From: Actinomycetes bacterium
Lineage (GTDB): Bacteria; Actinomycetota; Acidimicrobiia; Acidimicrobiales; RAAP-2
Direction: 5' to 3'
Assembly (NCBI GenBank): GCA_021790675.1
Contig: JAJYGN010000026.1
Location: 1-53,439 of the forward strand
Length of the DNA: 53,439 nucleotides
Positions 45,687 to 53,439 of this stretch are shown piece after piece (within the stretch, counting starts at the first letter, position 1; the number at the start of each line of letters is the position of its first letter). The notes under the pieces were generated by a model. It made no database searches and was not told where the DNA came from. It saw nothing but the letters and a program-made list of their open reading frames with translations. Position numbers and translations under genes: made by a program.

Positions 45687-47149
45687 ACGGTCAGCGCGTC
45701 GACGTCGCCGGGGTGGCGGTTGCGACGGGGCACTTCATCAACGGCACGCGCGTCGACTCCAGCCACACGTTCGAAGACCGTTCACCGCTGGACTGGAACC
45801 TGAAACTCGCCGACGTCAGTCGAGGCGACGCGTCCGACGCCGACGCGGCGCTGCGCGCGGCCCTCGGCGCCTTCCCCGCCTGGGCAGCGAAGAGCGCGTC
45901 CGAGCGGGCGATCTACCTACACCGTCTCGCCGACCTCATCGACGCGAACGTGGATCGCCTCGCCGCGGTCGAGTGCCTCGACATGGCGATGCTCCTCGAG
46001 AGCCTGCAGAAACGCGTCATCGCGCGTGGCGCGCGCAACTTTCGCGCGTACGCGGACCTCGCAGTCAACTACCGCGCGCGCCGCTGGAACTCCAACGGCA
46101 CTCATAACGCGGTTCTGCGCATGCCGGCCGGTCCCACGGTCGTCATCACGCCCTGGAACGCGCCCTTCATGCTCTCGACGTGGAAGTGCGCACCCGCCCT
46201 CGCGGCGGGCAACACCGTCATCTTGAAGCCCGCCGAGTGGGCGCCTCTCAGCTGCTCGGTATTGATGGACCTCGTCGACGAGGCCGGATTCCCGCCGGGG
46301 GTCTTCAACCTCGTCCAGGGCATCGGCGAGGAGGTGGGCGCCGAGCTCGTCGCGGACCATCGGGTGCGACGCATCTCCTTCACCGGTTCGCCCGAGACGG
46401 GTCGCGCGATCGGCGTGGCCGCGGCACGCAACCTCACTCCCTTCACCGCCGAACTCGGCGGCAAGGGACCCTTCATCGTCTTCGCCGACGCCGATCTCGA
46501 CGCGGCCGCCGCCAAGGCCGCGGTCATGTACGACGACGCGGGCCAGGTCTGTCTGGCCGGCACGCGCCTCCTCGTGCAGGGCACCGTGCGCGACGACTTC
46601 CTCGCGCGCTTCGAAGCCGCCACCGCCGCTCACGTCCTCGGCGACAGTCGTGATCCGTCGACGACCATCTCACCGCTCATCCACCCGCAGCATCTGGCCC
46701 GGGTAGAAGGATTCGTCGAGCGGGCCCGCGCACACGGCGACCACGTCGTCTTCGGGGGCGAACGCCTGCGCGCCGACGGCCTCTGGTACCGCCCGACCCT
46801 GATCGAGCCGCACTCCAACGACGCCGAGATCGTCCAGCACGAGGTTTTCGGCCCGGTTCTCACCATGCAGACCTTCGCCGACGAGGACGAAGCGGTCGCG
46901 CTCGCCAACTCGACGGCCTACGGCCTCTCGGCGATTCTCTACACCAGCGATCAGTCGCGCGCCGAACGCCTCGGCGAGCGGCTTCGCGCCGGCACCATCT
47001 GGGTGAACACGTTCCTGGTGCGCGACCTCACCGCGCCCTTCGGCGGCACCGGCATCAGCGGCATTGGCCGCGAAGGCGGCGACTACGCCCTCGACTTCTA
47101 CAGCGATCTCAAGACGCTCCAGGTCAAGGAGGGCACCACCCATGGGTGA
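45683..47149 (+). CDS. Aldehyde dehydrogenase, HpaE-like
   Basis: A 488-residue NAD(P)-dependent aldehyde dehydrogenase. The catalytic Cys290 is in GQVCLAGTRLLVQ, the general base Glu is in AELGGKGPFIVF, and the cofactor motif is FTGSPETGRAIG. TPWNAPFMLSTWK is also typical. By context it probably oxidises a ring-cleavage semialdehyde such as 5-carboxymethyl-2-hydroxymuconate semialdehyde (HpaE). It could instead oxidise a gamma-glutamylaminoaldehyde (PuuC role). The ATG at 45683 overlaps the previous TGA; it ends 8 nt inside the dioxygenase gene. Confidence 0.9.
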   Translation: MNGQRVDVAGVAVATGHFINGTRVDSSHTFEDRSPLDWNLKLADVSRGDASDADAALRAALGAFPAWAAKSASERAIYLHRLADLIDANVDRLAAVECLDMAMLLESLQKRVIARGARNFRAYADLAVNYRARRWNSNGTHNAVLRMPAGPTVVITPWNAPFMLSTWKCAPALAAGNTVILKPAEWAPLSCSVLMDLVDEAGFPPGVFNLVQGIGEEVGAELVADHRVRRISFTGSPETGRAIGVAAARNLTPFTAELGGKGPFIVFADADLDAAAAKAAVMYDDAGQVCLAGTRLLVQGTVRDDFLARFEAATAAHVLGDSRDPSTTISPLIHPQHLARVEGFVERARAHGDHVVFGGERLRADGLWYRPTLIEPHSNDAEIVQHEVFGPVLTMQTFADEDEAVALANSTAYGLSAILYTSDQSRAERLGERLRAGTIWVNTFLVRDLTAPFGGTGISGIGREGGDYALDFYSDLKTLQVKEGTTHG

Positions 47150-48029
47150 CATCATCGGCGCGGGCATCGTGGCGCACGTTCCCACCATCGTCCTGCCCGA
47201 CGACGAGCGGCGTGCCCTCAACAACGGGCGCGAGAGCACTCTCTACACCGGCCTGCACGACCTGCGACGCAAGGTCTTCGACCAGTTGCGTCCCGACCTC
47301 GTCATCGTCTTTGACAGCCACTGGTTCACGACGGTTGAGTTCGTGATCACGGCCCACGAGCGGCGACGGGGCTTGTTCACCTCCGAGGAGCTGCCGCGAG
47401 GCATGTCGAGCGTGCCCTACGACGTTCCTGGCAACCCGCCCTTCGCCCGTCTCGTTGGAAAGATCGCTGAGGAGACCCCTGACTGCTGGATCACGCCGAT
47501 CGACAACGAGCACTTGCCGATCACCTACGCCACCACCAACCTGCTGCCCTTTCTCCAGGGTCCCGAGGCCTGGATCTCGCTCAGCCTGTGCCAGACGGCC
47601 GAACCCTCGGACTTCGCTACGGTCGGGCGCGTCATCGCCCGCGCCGTCGCCGAGAGCGACCTGCGCGTGGTGCTGCTGGGCTCGGGGGCTCTCAGCCACA
47701 CCTTCCATCCCCTCACGAAGCTGCGCGCCCACGAGGCTGCCGACGAGGAGCACATCATCACGCCCGAGGCCGCCGCGGCCGACCACGCGGTCATCGACGC
47801 CTGGTCGCGCGGCGACCATGCCAGCGTGCTCGAGCACCTCGGTCACTTCATGGCTTACAAACCCGAGGGGCGCTTTGGCCACTATCAGATGATGGTCGCG
47901 GCCCTCGGTGGCCCCGACTGCGTGGCCCCGGGTCGGGCGTTCTCCGACTACGAGAACGCCATCGGCACCGGCCAGATCCACGTCTGGTTCGATCGCCCGG
48001 CGAGCGGCTGGACCAAGGAGGCCTCGTGA
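47142..48029 (+). CDS. Class III extradiol ring-cleavage dioxygenase, HpcB/HpaD-like
   Basis: A 295-residue LigB-superfamily dioxygenase. It aligns along its length with E. coli HpcB (homoprotocatechuate 2,3-dioxygenase): GIVAHVPT, VIVFDSHWF, LFTSEELPRGM, ISLSLCQTAEPSDF and LLGSGALSHTF keep the Fe-binding and acid-base histidines. It should open a catechol ring next to the hydroxyls; homoprotocatechuate is the best guess. AAGGAGG sits 9 nt before the ATG. GTG of the next gene overlaps its TGA. Confidence 0.9.
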   Translation: MGDIIGAGIVAHVPTIVLPDDERRALNNGRESTLYTGLHDLRRKVFDQLRPDLVIVFDSHWFTTVEFVITAHERRRGLFTSEELPRGMSSVPYDVPGNPPFARLVGKIAEETPDCWITPIDNEHLPITYATTNLLPFLQGPEAWISLSLCQTAEPSDFATVGRVIARAVAESDLRVVLLGSGALSHTFHPLTKLRAHEAADEEHIITPEAAAADHAVIDAWSRGDHASVLEHLGHFMAYKPEGRFGHYQMMVAALGGPDCVAPGRAFSDYENAIGTGQIHVWFDRPASGWTKEAS

Positions 48030-48820
48030 CCCTTCGCGGACTGCCCTTCCCCCGCACCGCCATCGGCCGCGCGTCGCTGCTGCCGCCGCCGCCCTGGCAC
48101 TACTCGGGCGACCTGATCACCGTCGAGTACCGCACCGACCCCGACGCGATCGCCGCCTTGTTGCCCGAAGGGGTGGGCCTCGCGAACGACGACGAGGATC
48201 CGGGCGCGGTCGCCTTCATCTGGGCCGACTGGCAGAGTTGCGGTGATGACCGCAGCGAGCTGCTCGATCCGGTGCGCGCGCAGTACCGCGAGGCTTTTGT
48301 CGTGGTGCGCTGTCGCTTCCGCGGCCAGCTCTACAGCCGCTGCCTGTTCATCTGGGTCGACAAGGACTTCGCGCTCGTGCGCGGACACCTCCAGGGATAC
48401 CCCAAGAAGATGGGCTCGATCCACCAGACCCGTCCGGTCACGGTGGGTTCGGCCGGTCCGCGGCTCGAGGCCGGCGGACGCTTCGGCATGACGCTGGCGG
48501 CCGCCGATCGGCGCCTGGCCGAGGCCACCGTGACACTGACCGGCCCCTCAACGTCCGGCGGCTTCGTCAATTCGCACCCGATGCTCCACCACCGCTACAT
48601 GCCGCGTCTCGAGCTCGACGGCACGGACAGCCTGGCCGAGGTCGTAACGATGTCCGGGGTCAACTTGGATCTGGGCCCGGCCTTTTGCGGCACCGCGACC
48701 CTCGACCTCTTCGACTCGCCCACCGAGGAGCTGACCCTCATCGCTCCACGCGAGATCATCGGCGGCTACTTTCGAAGCGTTGGGACCACGTTCGCCGGTG
48801 GAACCACCCTCGAGGAGTAA
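48026..48820 (+). CDS. Acetoacetate decarboxylase family enzyme
   Basis: A 264-residue ADC-fold protein. The Schiff-base lysine motif GYPKKMGSI near residue 130 is conserved, as are the surrounding EAFVVVRCRFRGQLYSRCLFIWVDKDFAL strands. The fold includes acetoacetate decarboxylases and also aldolase/dehydratase variants, so the true reaction could be decarboxylation or C-C cleavage of a keto acid released after ring opening. AAGGAGG lies 5 nt before the GTG. Ring-cleavage operons of the Hpa type do not usually carry this gene. Confidence 0.85.
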   Translation: MTLRGLPFPRTAIGRASLLPPPPWHYSGDLITVEYRTDPDAIAALLPEGVGLANDDEDPGAVAFIWADWQSCGDDRSELLDPVRAQYREAFVVVRCRFRGQLYSRCLFIWVDKDFALVRGHLQGYPKKMGSIHQTRPVTVGSAGPRLEAGGRFGMTLAAADRRLAEATVTLTGPSTSGGFVNSHPMLHHRYMPRLELDGTDSLAEVVTMSGVNLDLGPAFCGTATLDLFDSPTEELTLIAPREIIGGYFRSVGTTFAGGTTLEE

Positions 48821-48822
48821 GC

Positions 48823-49365
48823 GTGTCACGTCGCATCGCCAGTTCCACGGCCGCGGTGGTCTCCCAAGCCGAGAGCGACATCCGCGGGCAACTGGGCGAC
48901 CACGATCTCGACTTCACCGCGATGAGCGCGGTGTCAAACATCTATCGGACCGGCTCGGCAGTGCGCAACCACATGGAGCGCTCGGTGCTCTCCGCCTACG
49001 ACCTCTCGTGGGTGGCCTTCACCGTGCTGTGGGTTCTGTGGATCTGGGGCGAACAGGAGTCCGGCCACGTCGCCGCCGAAGCCGGCGTCACGAAGGGAAC
49101 CTTGACCGGCGTCGTCAAGACCCTGACCAACCGGCGCCTGGTGCGCCGGGTGCCCCACGCCCACGACGGCCGGCGCGTATCTCTCGCTCTCACCAGGTCC
49201 GGCACGCGTCTCATCGAGGAGTTGTTTCCCGAGTTCAACCGCCACGAAACACTGGCGGTCGGCGCGCTCTCGAACGCCGAGCAGCGCGAACTCGCGCGCC
49301 TGTTGCGCCTCGTCCTGGCCCACATCAGCGACGTCGACGCGCCGCTCGGCGACGTGTCGCGCTAG
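48823..49365 (+). CDS. MarR-family transcriptional regulator
   Basis: A 180-residue winged helix-turn-helix regulator. The recognition region is ESGHVAAEAGVTKGTLTGVVKTLTNRRLVRR, followed by the wing HDGRRVSLALTRSG. A 40-residue N-terminal extension precedes the dimerisation helix. It closes the ring-cleavage operon as HpaR does in Hpa clusters, and likely represses it until a phenolic ligand binds. The GTG start has GAGGAG overlapping the previous stop region. The stop shares CTAG with the convergent gene. Confidence 0.9.
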   Translation: MSRRIASSTAAVVSQAESDIRGQLGDHDLDFTAMSAVSNIYRTGSAVRNHMERSVLSAYDLSWVAFTVLWVLWIWGEQESGHVAAEAGVTKGTLTGVVKTLTNRRLVRRVPHAHDGRRVSLALTRSGTRLIEELFPEFNRHETLAVGALSNAEQRELARLLRLVLAHISDVDAPLGDVSR

Positions 49366-49991
49366 GACCGCTTCGCCCAGTAATTTTCGTCGGCGCGCAA
49401 CGCCGCCACGTCATCAGCGCTCTCTAGGCCGGGCGCCATCGAAGCGGCCCCGTCGGCGAGCACTTGGAAGTGGTCGATGTTGAGCAAGCGGATCCAGCTC
49501 TGCTGACCCATCGTGAGCGAAATAAAGCAGGCCAGCTCGACGAGCTCCTCCTCGGTGAAGTTCGCGTGGAGCCGATTCCAGAACGCGTCGTCGGGATTCA
49601 GGCGCCAGGTGATGGCCTCGGCGTAGGCGAGGGCCGCCTTCTGGCGCTCATCGTAGATGCTCGCGGACTCGAAGTTCAACAGCTCGTCCATCGCGCCCTC
49701 GCCGAGGCCAGCGCCCTGGGCTGCGACGCTGCGCTGATTACCGCAGTACTCGCACTTGACCGAACGCGACACGTAGACCCGACAGAGCTCCTTGAGCGAG
49801 TGCTCCACAACGCCACCTCGAAAGAGGCCGGCCCAGGAGTTGGCGAAGGCCCAGAACGCCGCGCGCGAGTGCGCGCGCACCGCGCTCGATTCGGGCCGCG
49901 GCGTCCCCTCACGCGCACAACGCTGCATCTCAACCAGCATCGCGTCGTCCATCTGCGACAACGGATAGTAGGAAATCCTCTGATGGTCCAT
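49362..49991 (-). CDS. Carboxymuconolactone-decarboxylase/AhpD-family protein
   Basis: A 209-residue all-helical protein of the CMD/AhpD superfamily. The redox motif CEYCGNQRSV (CxxC with a following conserved region) and YAEAITWRLNPDD are present. CxxC members act as peroxidase reductants or are of unknown function. GGGGAGGG lies upstream of the ATG, and TAGCGT is a candidate -10 in the 35-nt gap after gcvPB. It converges on the MarR gene, with a shared CTAG at the stops, so its link to the catabolic operon is one of position only. Confidence 0.8.
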   Translation of the reverse strand: MDHQRISYYPLSQMDDAMLVEMQRCAREGTPRPESSAVRAHSRAAFWAFANSWAGLFRGGVVEHSLKELCRVYVSRSVKCEYCGNQRSVAAQGAGLGEGAMDELLNFESASIYDERQKAALAYAEAITWRLNPDDAFWNRLHANFTEEELVELACFISLTMGQQSWIRLLNIDHFQVLADGAASMAPGLESADDVAALRADENYWAKRS

Positions 49992-50026
49992 GTACCCTCC
50001 CCGATCGAACCCACGCTAACGCGTCG

Positions 50027-51541
50027 CTAGCGGGTGGCGGCATCCTCGGTCGCGATGAGGTGGCGCGCCGCGCGTGCCTCGTCGACGCGCGAGACCGGCG
50101 TGTGGTGCGGCGCGTGGTGCAACTCGTCGGCCTCGGTGTCGGCGCGCGCCACGATGCGCTCGACCGCCTGGGCGAGGGCCTCGAGCGTTTGGGGACTCTC
50201 GGTCTCGGTGGGCTCGAACATCAGCGCCTCATCCACGATCAGCGGGAAGTACACCGTCGGCGAGTGGAATCCCTCATCCAGGAGGGCCTTGGCCACGTCG
50301 AGGCCGCGCACCCCGGTCGCCGCCTTCAGAGCCGTCGCACTGAGAACCGCTTCGTGCATGCAGGGTCGGTCGTAGGCCGCGGGCAGGGTGTCTGCCAGGC
50401 GCCGGCGCAGCCAGTTCGCGTTCAAGACCGCGTGCTGGGCGACGCGCGTGAGTCCGTCACCGCCGTGCACGTCGATGTAAGCCAAAGCGCGCGCCAGAAC
50501 CATCGCGTTGCCGTGCCAGCCGTGCACGCGCCCGATGCTCTTAGCCGGGGCGACCCAGTCGTAGGTCCCGTCGGACAGGCGAGTCGCCTTGGGGCCGGGC
50601 AGAAAGTCGGCCAGGCGAACTGACACCGCGACCGGTCCCGCACCGGGACCGCCACCGCCGTGGGGCGTGGCGAAGGTCTTGTGCAGGTTCATGTGCACGA
50701 TGTCAAAGCCCATGTCGCCCGGTCGCACCACCCCGACAATCGCGTTCAGGTTCGCGCCGTCGTAGTAGAGCAGTCCCCCCGCGTCGTGCACCGCGGTGGC
50801 GATCTCGGTGATCTCCTCTTCGAAGAGGCCCACCGTGTTGGGGTTGGTGAGCATGATGCCCGCCACGTCGGGGCCCAGCGCTCCGCGCAGCGCCTCCAGG
50901 TCCACGAGTCCGCGCTCGTTGGAGGGCACGGTCGTCACCTCGTAGCCTCCAAGGGTGACCGAGGCCGGATTGGTGCCGTGCGCCGAGTCCGGGATGATCA
51001 CGCGACGCCGGTCCTCGCCACGCGACGCGTGATAGGCGCGCATCAAGAGCAGGCCCGTCAGCTCACCCGCCGCGCCGGCCGCCGGCTGCAACGTCGCCGC
51101 CGCCATGCCGGTGATGGCGCAGAGCTTCTCCTCCAGATCCACCAGCAGCTCGAGCCAGCCCTGGGTCAGCGTGGAGGGCGCGCCCGGGTGCACGCCGTTG
51201 AGGGCGGGGTCGGCCGCAACTGCGTCGCAGAACTTCGGGTTGTACTTCATCGTGCACGACCCCAGGGGGTAGGCGCCGAGATCGACCGAGAACTGGCGGT
51301 GGCTCAAACGCGTGAAGTGACCGACCAGGTCGCGTTCGGAGAGATCCGCGAGCGCGACGGGCTCGCGCTTCACGTGTGCCGCTCCAACCATGTCGGCCAG
51401 CGGGCGTGTCGGCACGCCGGTCGTGCGCAACTGGGCGGCCGATCGCCCGACCACCGAGAGCTCGAACATCGTCGGCTCGGTCTCGTGACCCATCAGCGGC
51501 ACCGACGCCGCGCGCCCGCCGGGAAGTCCCGTGATCGCCAT
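50027..51541 (-). CDS. gcvPB: Glycine dehydrogenase (decarboxylating) subunit 2
   Basis: A 504-residue C-terminal half of the glycine cleavage P protein, which binds pyridoxal phosphate and decarboxylates glycine. The PLP lysine is Lys288 in NLHKTFATPHGGGGPG. PLGSCTMKYNP and GAAGELTGLLLMRAYH are family signatures. Its ATG overlaps the gcvPA stop as TGATG, so the two subunits are made together. Actinobacteria more often carry a single-chain GcvP. Confidence 0.95.
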   Translation of the reverse strand: MAITGLPGGRAASVPLMGHETEPTMFELSVVGRSAAQLRTTGVPTRPLADMVGAAHVKREPVALADLSERDLVGHFTRLSHRQFSVDLGAYPLGSCTMKYNPKFCDAVAADPALNGVHPGAPSTLTQGWLELLVDLEEKLCAITGMAAATLQPAAGAAGELTGLLLMRAYHASRGEDRRRVIIPDSAHGTNPASVTLGGYEVTTVPSNERGLVDLEALRGALGPDVAGIMLTNPNTVGLFEEEITEIATAVHDAGGLLYYDGANLNAIVGVVRPGDMGFDIVHMNLHKTFATPHGGGGPGAGPVAVSVRLADFLPGPKATRLSDGTYDWVAPAKSIGRVHGWHGNAMVLARALAYIDVHGGDGLTRVAQHAVLNANWLRRRLADTLPAAYDRPCMHEAVLSATALKAATGVRGLDVAKALLDEGFHSPTVYFPLIVDEALMFEPTETESPQTLEALAQAVERIVARADTEADELHHAPHHTPVSRVDEARAARHLIATEDAATR

Positions 51542-52902
51542 CAGGCCACCGCCTTTCTCAAGAGCTCCGCGTACGCGTCGAGCTCGACTCTGGTCCGCTT
51601 CTCGGTGACCGCGACCAACAGGACGTTCTCGATCCCCTCGAGCGACGGATCGCCCGCCGGGGCGAGGGCCGACGCCGCCACACCCGCCAGGATTCCACTC
51701 GCGGCCATGTCGGCGATCACGTCGCTCGCGCGACGCGGCAGGCGCAGCGCGAACTCGCGCAAGAACGCCTGGCTCGAAACGGCTTCGACTCCCTCGACTG
51801 CCGTCACCGCGTCAAAGAGATAGTGCGCACCCTCGGCGCATCGCGTGGCCACGTCACGCAATCCTGACGTGCCGAGCCAGCCCAACTGGATGGCCGCTGT
51901 GACCGCCATCAGCGTCTGGTTGGTGCAGACGTTCGAGGTCGCCTTCTCACGGCGGATGTCCTGTTCGCGCGCGCGCAGGGTGGTGACAAAACTACGTCGC
52001 CCGTTCGAGTCGAGCGTCTCGCCGACGATGCGCCCGGGCAGGCGGCGAACTTGGTCCATGGTGCAGGCGAAGAGTCCCAGGTAGGGTCCGCCGAAGGCGA
52101 GCGCAGTGCCAAAGGGCTGGCCCTCGCCGATGAAGACGTCCGCGCCCCAGTCGCCGGCGCTCTTCAACACGCCGGCCGCCACCGGGTCGCCGGCGACAAT
52201 GAAAAGCCCACTGGCCGCGCCCGCCAGGGCGCGCGCGTCGCTCAGGTCCTCGAGCACGCCGAGGTAGTTCGGATATGCCACCACGATCGCCGCGGCGTCA
52301 CTGGTGTCGACACTTGCCCACTGGGTCAGCCCGTCGACCAGGGGCACCTCGATGATCTCGTGTCCGGTGCCGGCGGCGAAGGTGCGCGCCACGGCGCGCC
52401 AGTGCGGGTGCACGCCCGAAGAGACGTACATCCGCGAACGCGTGGTCGCCCCGCCGGCCATGTTGAGCGCCTCGACGAGCGCGGTCGCTCCGTCATAGAG
52501 CGACGCGTTGGCGATGGGCAGCCCCGAGAGGCGCGAGATCAGGGTCTGGTACTCGAAGATCGCCTGGAGGACCCCCTGGGCCACTTCGGGCTGATAGGGC
52601 GTGTAGGCGGTGACGAACTCCGAGCGCGAGCCGAGGGCCTTGACAACTGCGGGCACCTCGTGGTCGTAGGCGCCGGCGCCGGCGAAGCAGGTCATCGCGT
52701 TGGTGCGCGCCGCGTTGGCCTCTCCGTAGCCGGCGAAGATCGCGGCCACGTCGGGCTCGCTCAGTCCGGGTTCGATGTCGAGGCCCCCCGAGAGGCGCAC
52801 CGCCGCCGGGATGTGTGCGAAGAGGTGCTCGAGGCTGTCCAGGCCGAGAAAGTCGAGCATGTCGCGCACTTCCTCGTCGGTGTGGGGTAGGTAGTCGGCC
52901 AT
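51541..52902 (-). CDS. gcvPA: Glycine dehydrogenase (decarboxylating) subunit 1
   Basis: A 453-residue N-terminal half of the P protein. YTPYQPEVAQGVLQAIFEYQT, SLYDGATALVEALNMA and GEGQPFGTALAFGGPYLG are conserved in GcvPA. The ATG at 52902 overlaps the gcvT TGA as TGATG, and AAAGGTGA lies upstream, so I prefer it over a GTG one codon earlier. Gene order gcvT-gcvPA-gcvPB is that of the two-subunit type. No gcvH is seen in the window. Confidence 0.94.
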   Translation of the reverse strand: MADYLPHTDEEVRDMLDFLGLDSLEHLFAHIPAAVRLSGGLDIEPGLSEPDVAAIFAGYGEANAARTNAMTCFAGAGAYDHEVPAVVKALGSRSEFVTAYTPYQPEVAQGVLQAIFEYQTLISRLSGLPIANASLYDGATALVEALNMAGGATTRSRMYVSSGVHPHWRAVARTFAAGTGHEIIEVPLVDGLTQWASVDTSDAAAIVVAYPNYLGVLEDLSDARALAGAASGLFIVAGDPVAAGVLKSAGDWGADVFIGEGQPFGTALAFGGPYLGLFACTMDQVRRLPGRIVGETLDSNGRRSFVTTLRAREQDIRREKATSNVCTNQTLMAVTAAIQLGWLGTSGLRDVATRCAEGAHYLFDAVTAVEGVEAVSSQAFLREFALRLPRRASDVIADMAASGILAGVAASALAPAGDPSLEGIENVLLVAVTEKRTRVELDAYAELLRKAVA

Positions 52903-53439
52903 CACTTCACCTTTCGCACGAAGGGCAACTCCACGACGTGCCCAGCGACCTCGCGGCCACGTAGTTCCACGCGCACCGGGGTACCGGGCTCGAGGTCACC
53001 GGCGAGCAGACCCAGTCCCACGCCGCGTTCGAGAACGGGTGAGAAGTTCCCCGAGCTCAGCACCCCGCGCGAGCGGTCGTCGACGAACACCTCGCCGCCC
53101 TCGCGCAGCGGCTGGCGGCCGTCGGCGAGGACTCCCGTGAGCAGTCGGCGCGGCCCGCGCTCTCGCTCGGCCTCGACGGCGTGACGTCCCCGGAAGGTCT
53201 CCTTGTCCCAGCCGAGCACCCAGCCCAGGCGCGCCTCGAGGGTGGTCGAGGTCAGCGTCAGCTCGTGTCCGTAGAGGGGCAGGGCGGCTTCGAGGCGCAG
53301 GGTGTCACGAGCACCCAGTCCCGCAGGTGTGATCCCGGCGCTGATGAGATCACGCAGCAGTCCCTCGGCGATCTCGTTGGGAGCGGCGATCTCGAGACCC
53401 GCCTCACCGGTGTAGCCGGTGCCCGCGACGCGCACCTCC
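52902..53439 (-). CDS. gcvT: Glycine cleavage T protein, N-terminal part cut by window
   Basis: The C-terminal 178 residues of aminomethyltransferase, which transfers the methylene unit from the aminomethyl-lipoyl H protein to tetrahydrofolate. GTGYTGEAGLEI, GLGARDTLRLEAALPLYGHEL and the final domain with VGLGLLAGD are typical. The frame stays open to the window edge, and the start and the tetrahydrofolate site lie outside. Confidence 0.94.
   Translation of the reverse strand, partial: EVRVAGTGYTGEAGLEIAAPNEIAEGLLRDLISAGITPAGLGARDTLRLEAALPLYGHELTLTSTTLEARLGWVLGWDKETFRGRHAVEAERERGPRRLLTGVLADGRQPLREGGEVFVDDRSRGVLSSGNFSPVLERGVGLGLLAGDLEPGTPVRVELRGREVAGHVVELPFVRKVK

Overview
The window is about 53.4 kb of dense, high-G+C bacterial chromosome (by eye roughly two thirds G+C, with strong G/C preference at third codon positions). 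It carries a complete Pup-proteasome locus (arc/mpa, dop, pup, prcB, prcA, pafA), a CofG-CofH fusion FO synthase (fbiC, coenzyme F420), a DUF4193 protein and an Ada-AlkA fusion followed by ogt. This set points to Actinobacteria. The gene order, very short spacing and many apparently leaderless promoters fit a compact lineage such as Acidimicrobiia, but I cannot fix the taxon from the sequence alone. No rRNA, tRNA, CRISPR array, insertion sequence or prophage was seen.

Layout. 1-7141: thiS (cut by the window) and thiO on the minus strand, divergent from gltB-gltD (glutamate synthase). 7193-12224: an acyl-CoA synthetase with a small coiled-coil gene, converging on fbiC and a LOG-family gene. 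12340-15440: tkt-tal, the non-oxidative pentose phosphate unit. 15499-17600: a PaaI-type thioesterase, a chain of three small overlapping genes (two of them membrane proteins), trmI and a 3Fe-4S ferredoxin. 17697-27901: arc, dop, pup, prcB, prcA, pafA, then lepB, tatA, tatC and a Ski2-like helicase. 27926-31777: a double-length ThyX-like protein, a DUF4193 protein, a GNAT acetyltransferase and an Arg/Pro-rich protein. 31865-37722: HtrA protease, a secreted GH25-like protein, an HSL-family esterase, a short-chain dehydrogenase, an unlisted 55-residue ORF, a small secreted protein and a crcB pair (fluoride export). 37795-39785: alkylation repair (ada-alkA, ogt).

39782-49991 is an accessory catabolic region. 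It holds an APC permease, a PuuD-like gamma-glutamyl amide hydrolase, a cytochrome P450, a glutamine-synthetase-like gamma-glutamylamide ligase and, divergent from the ligase across a 98-bp gap, an operon of FAH-family enzyme, HpaE-like aldehyde dehydrogenase, HpcB/HpaD-like class III extradiol dioxygenase, acetoacetate-decarboxylase-family enzyme and a MarR regulator. A carboxymuconolactone-decarboxylase-family gene follows in convergent orientation. This joins a gamma-glutamylation amine pathway (Puu or aniline Atd style) to a homoprotocatechuate-type meta-cleavage pathway, and is the best candidate for an undescribed system here. 50027-53439 is the glycine cleavage operon gcvT-gcvPA-gcvPB, with a two-subunit P protein.

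A window-wide signal is a TANNNT -10 hexamer ending exactly 6 nt before an ATG or GTG start, found at ten genes. It implies leaderless transcripts. In three cases the -10 begins with the TAG stop codon of the gene before it.
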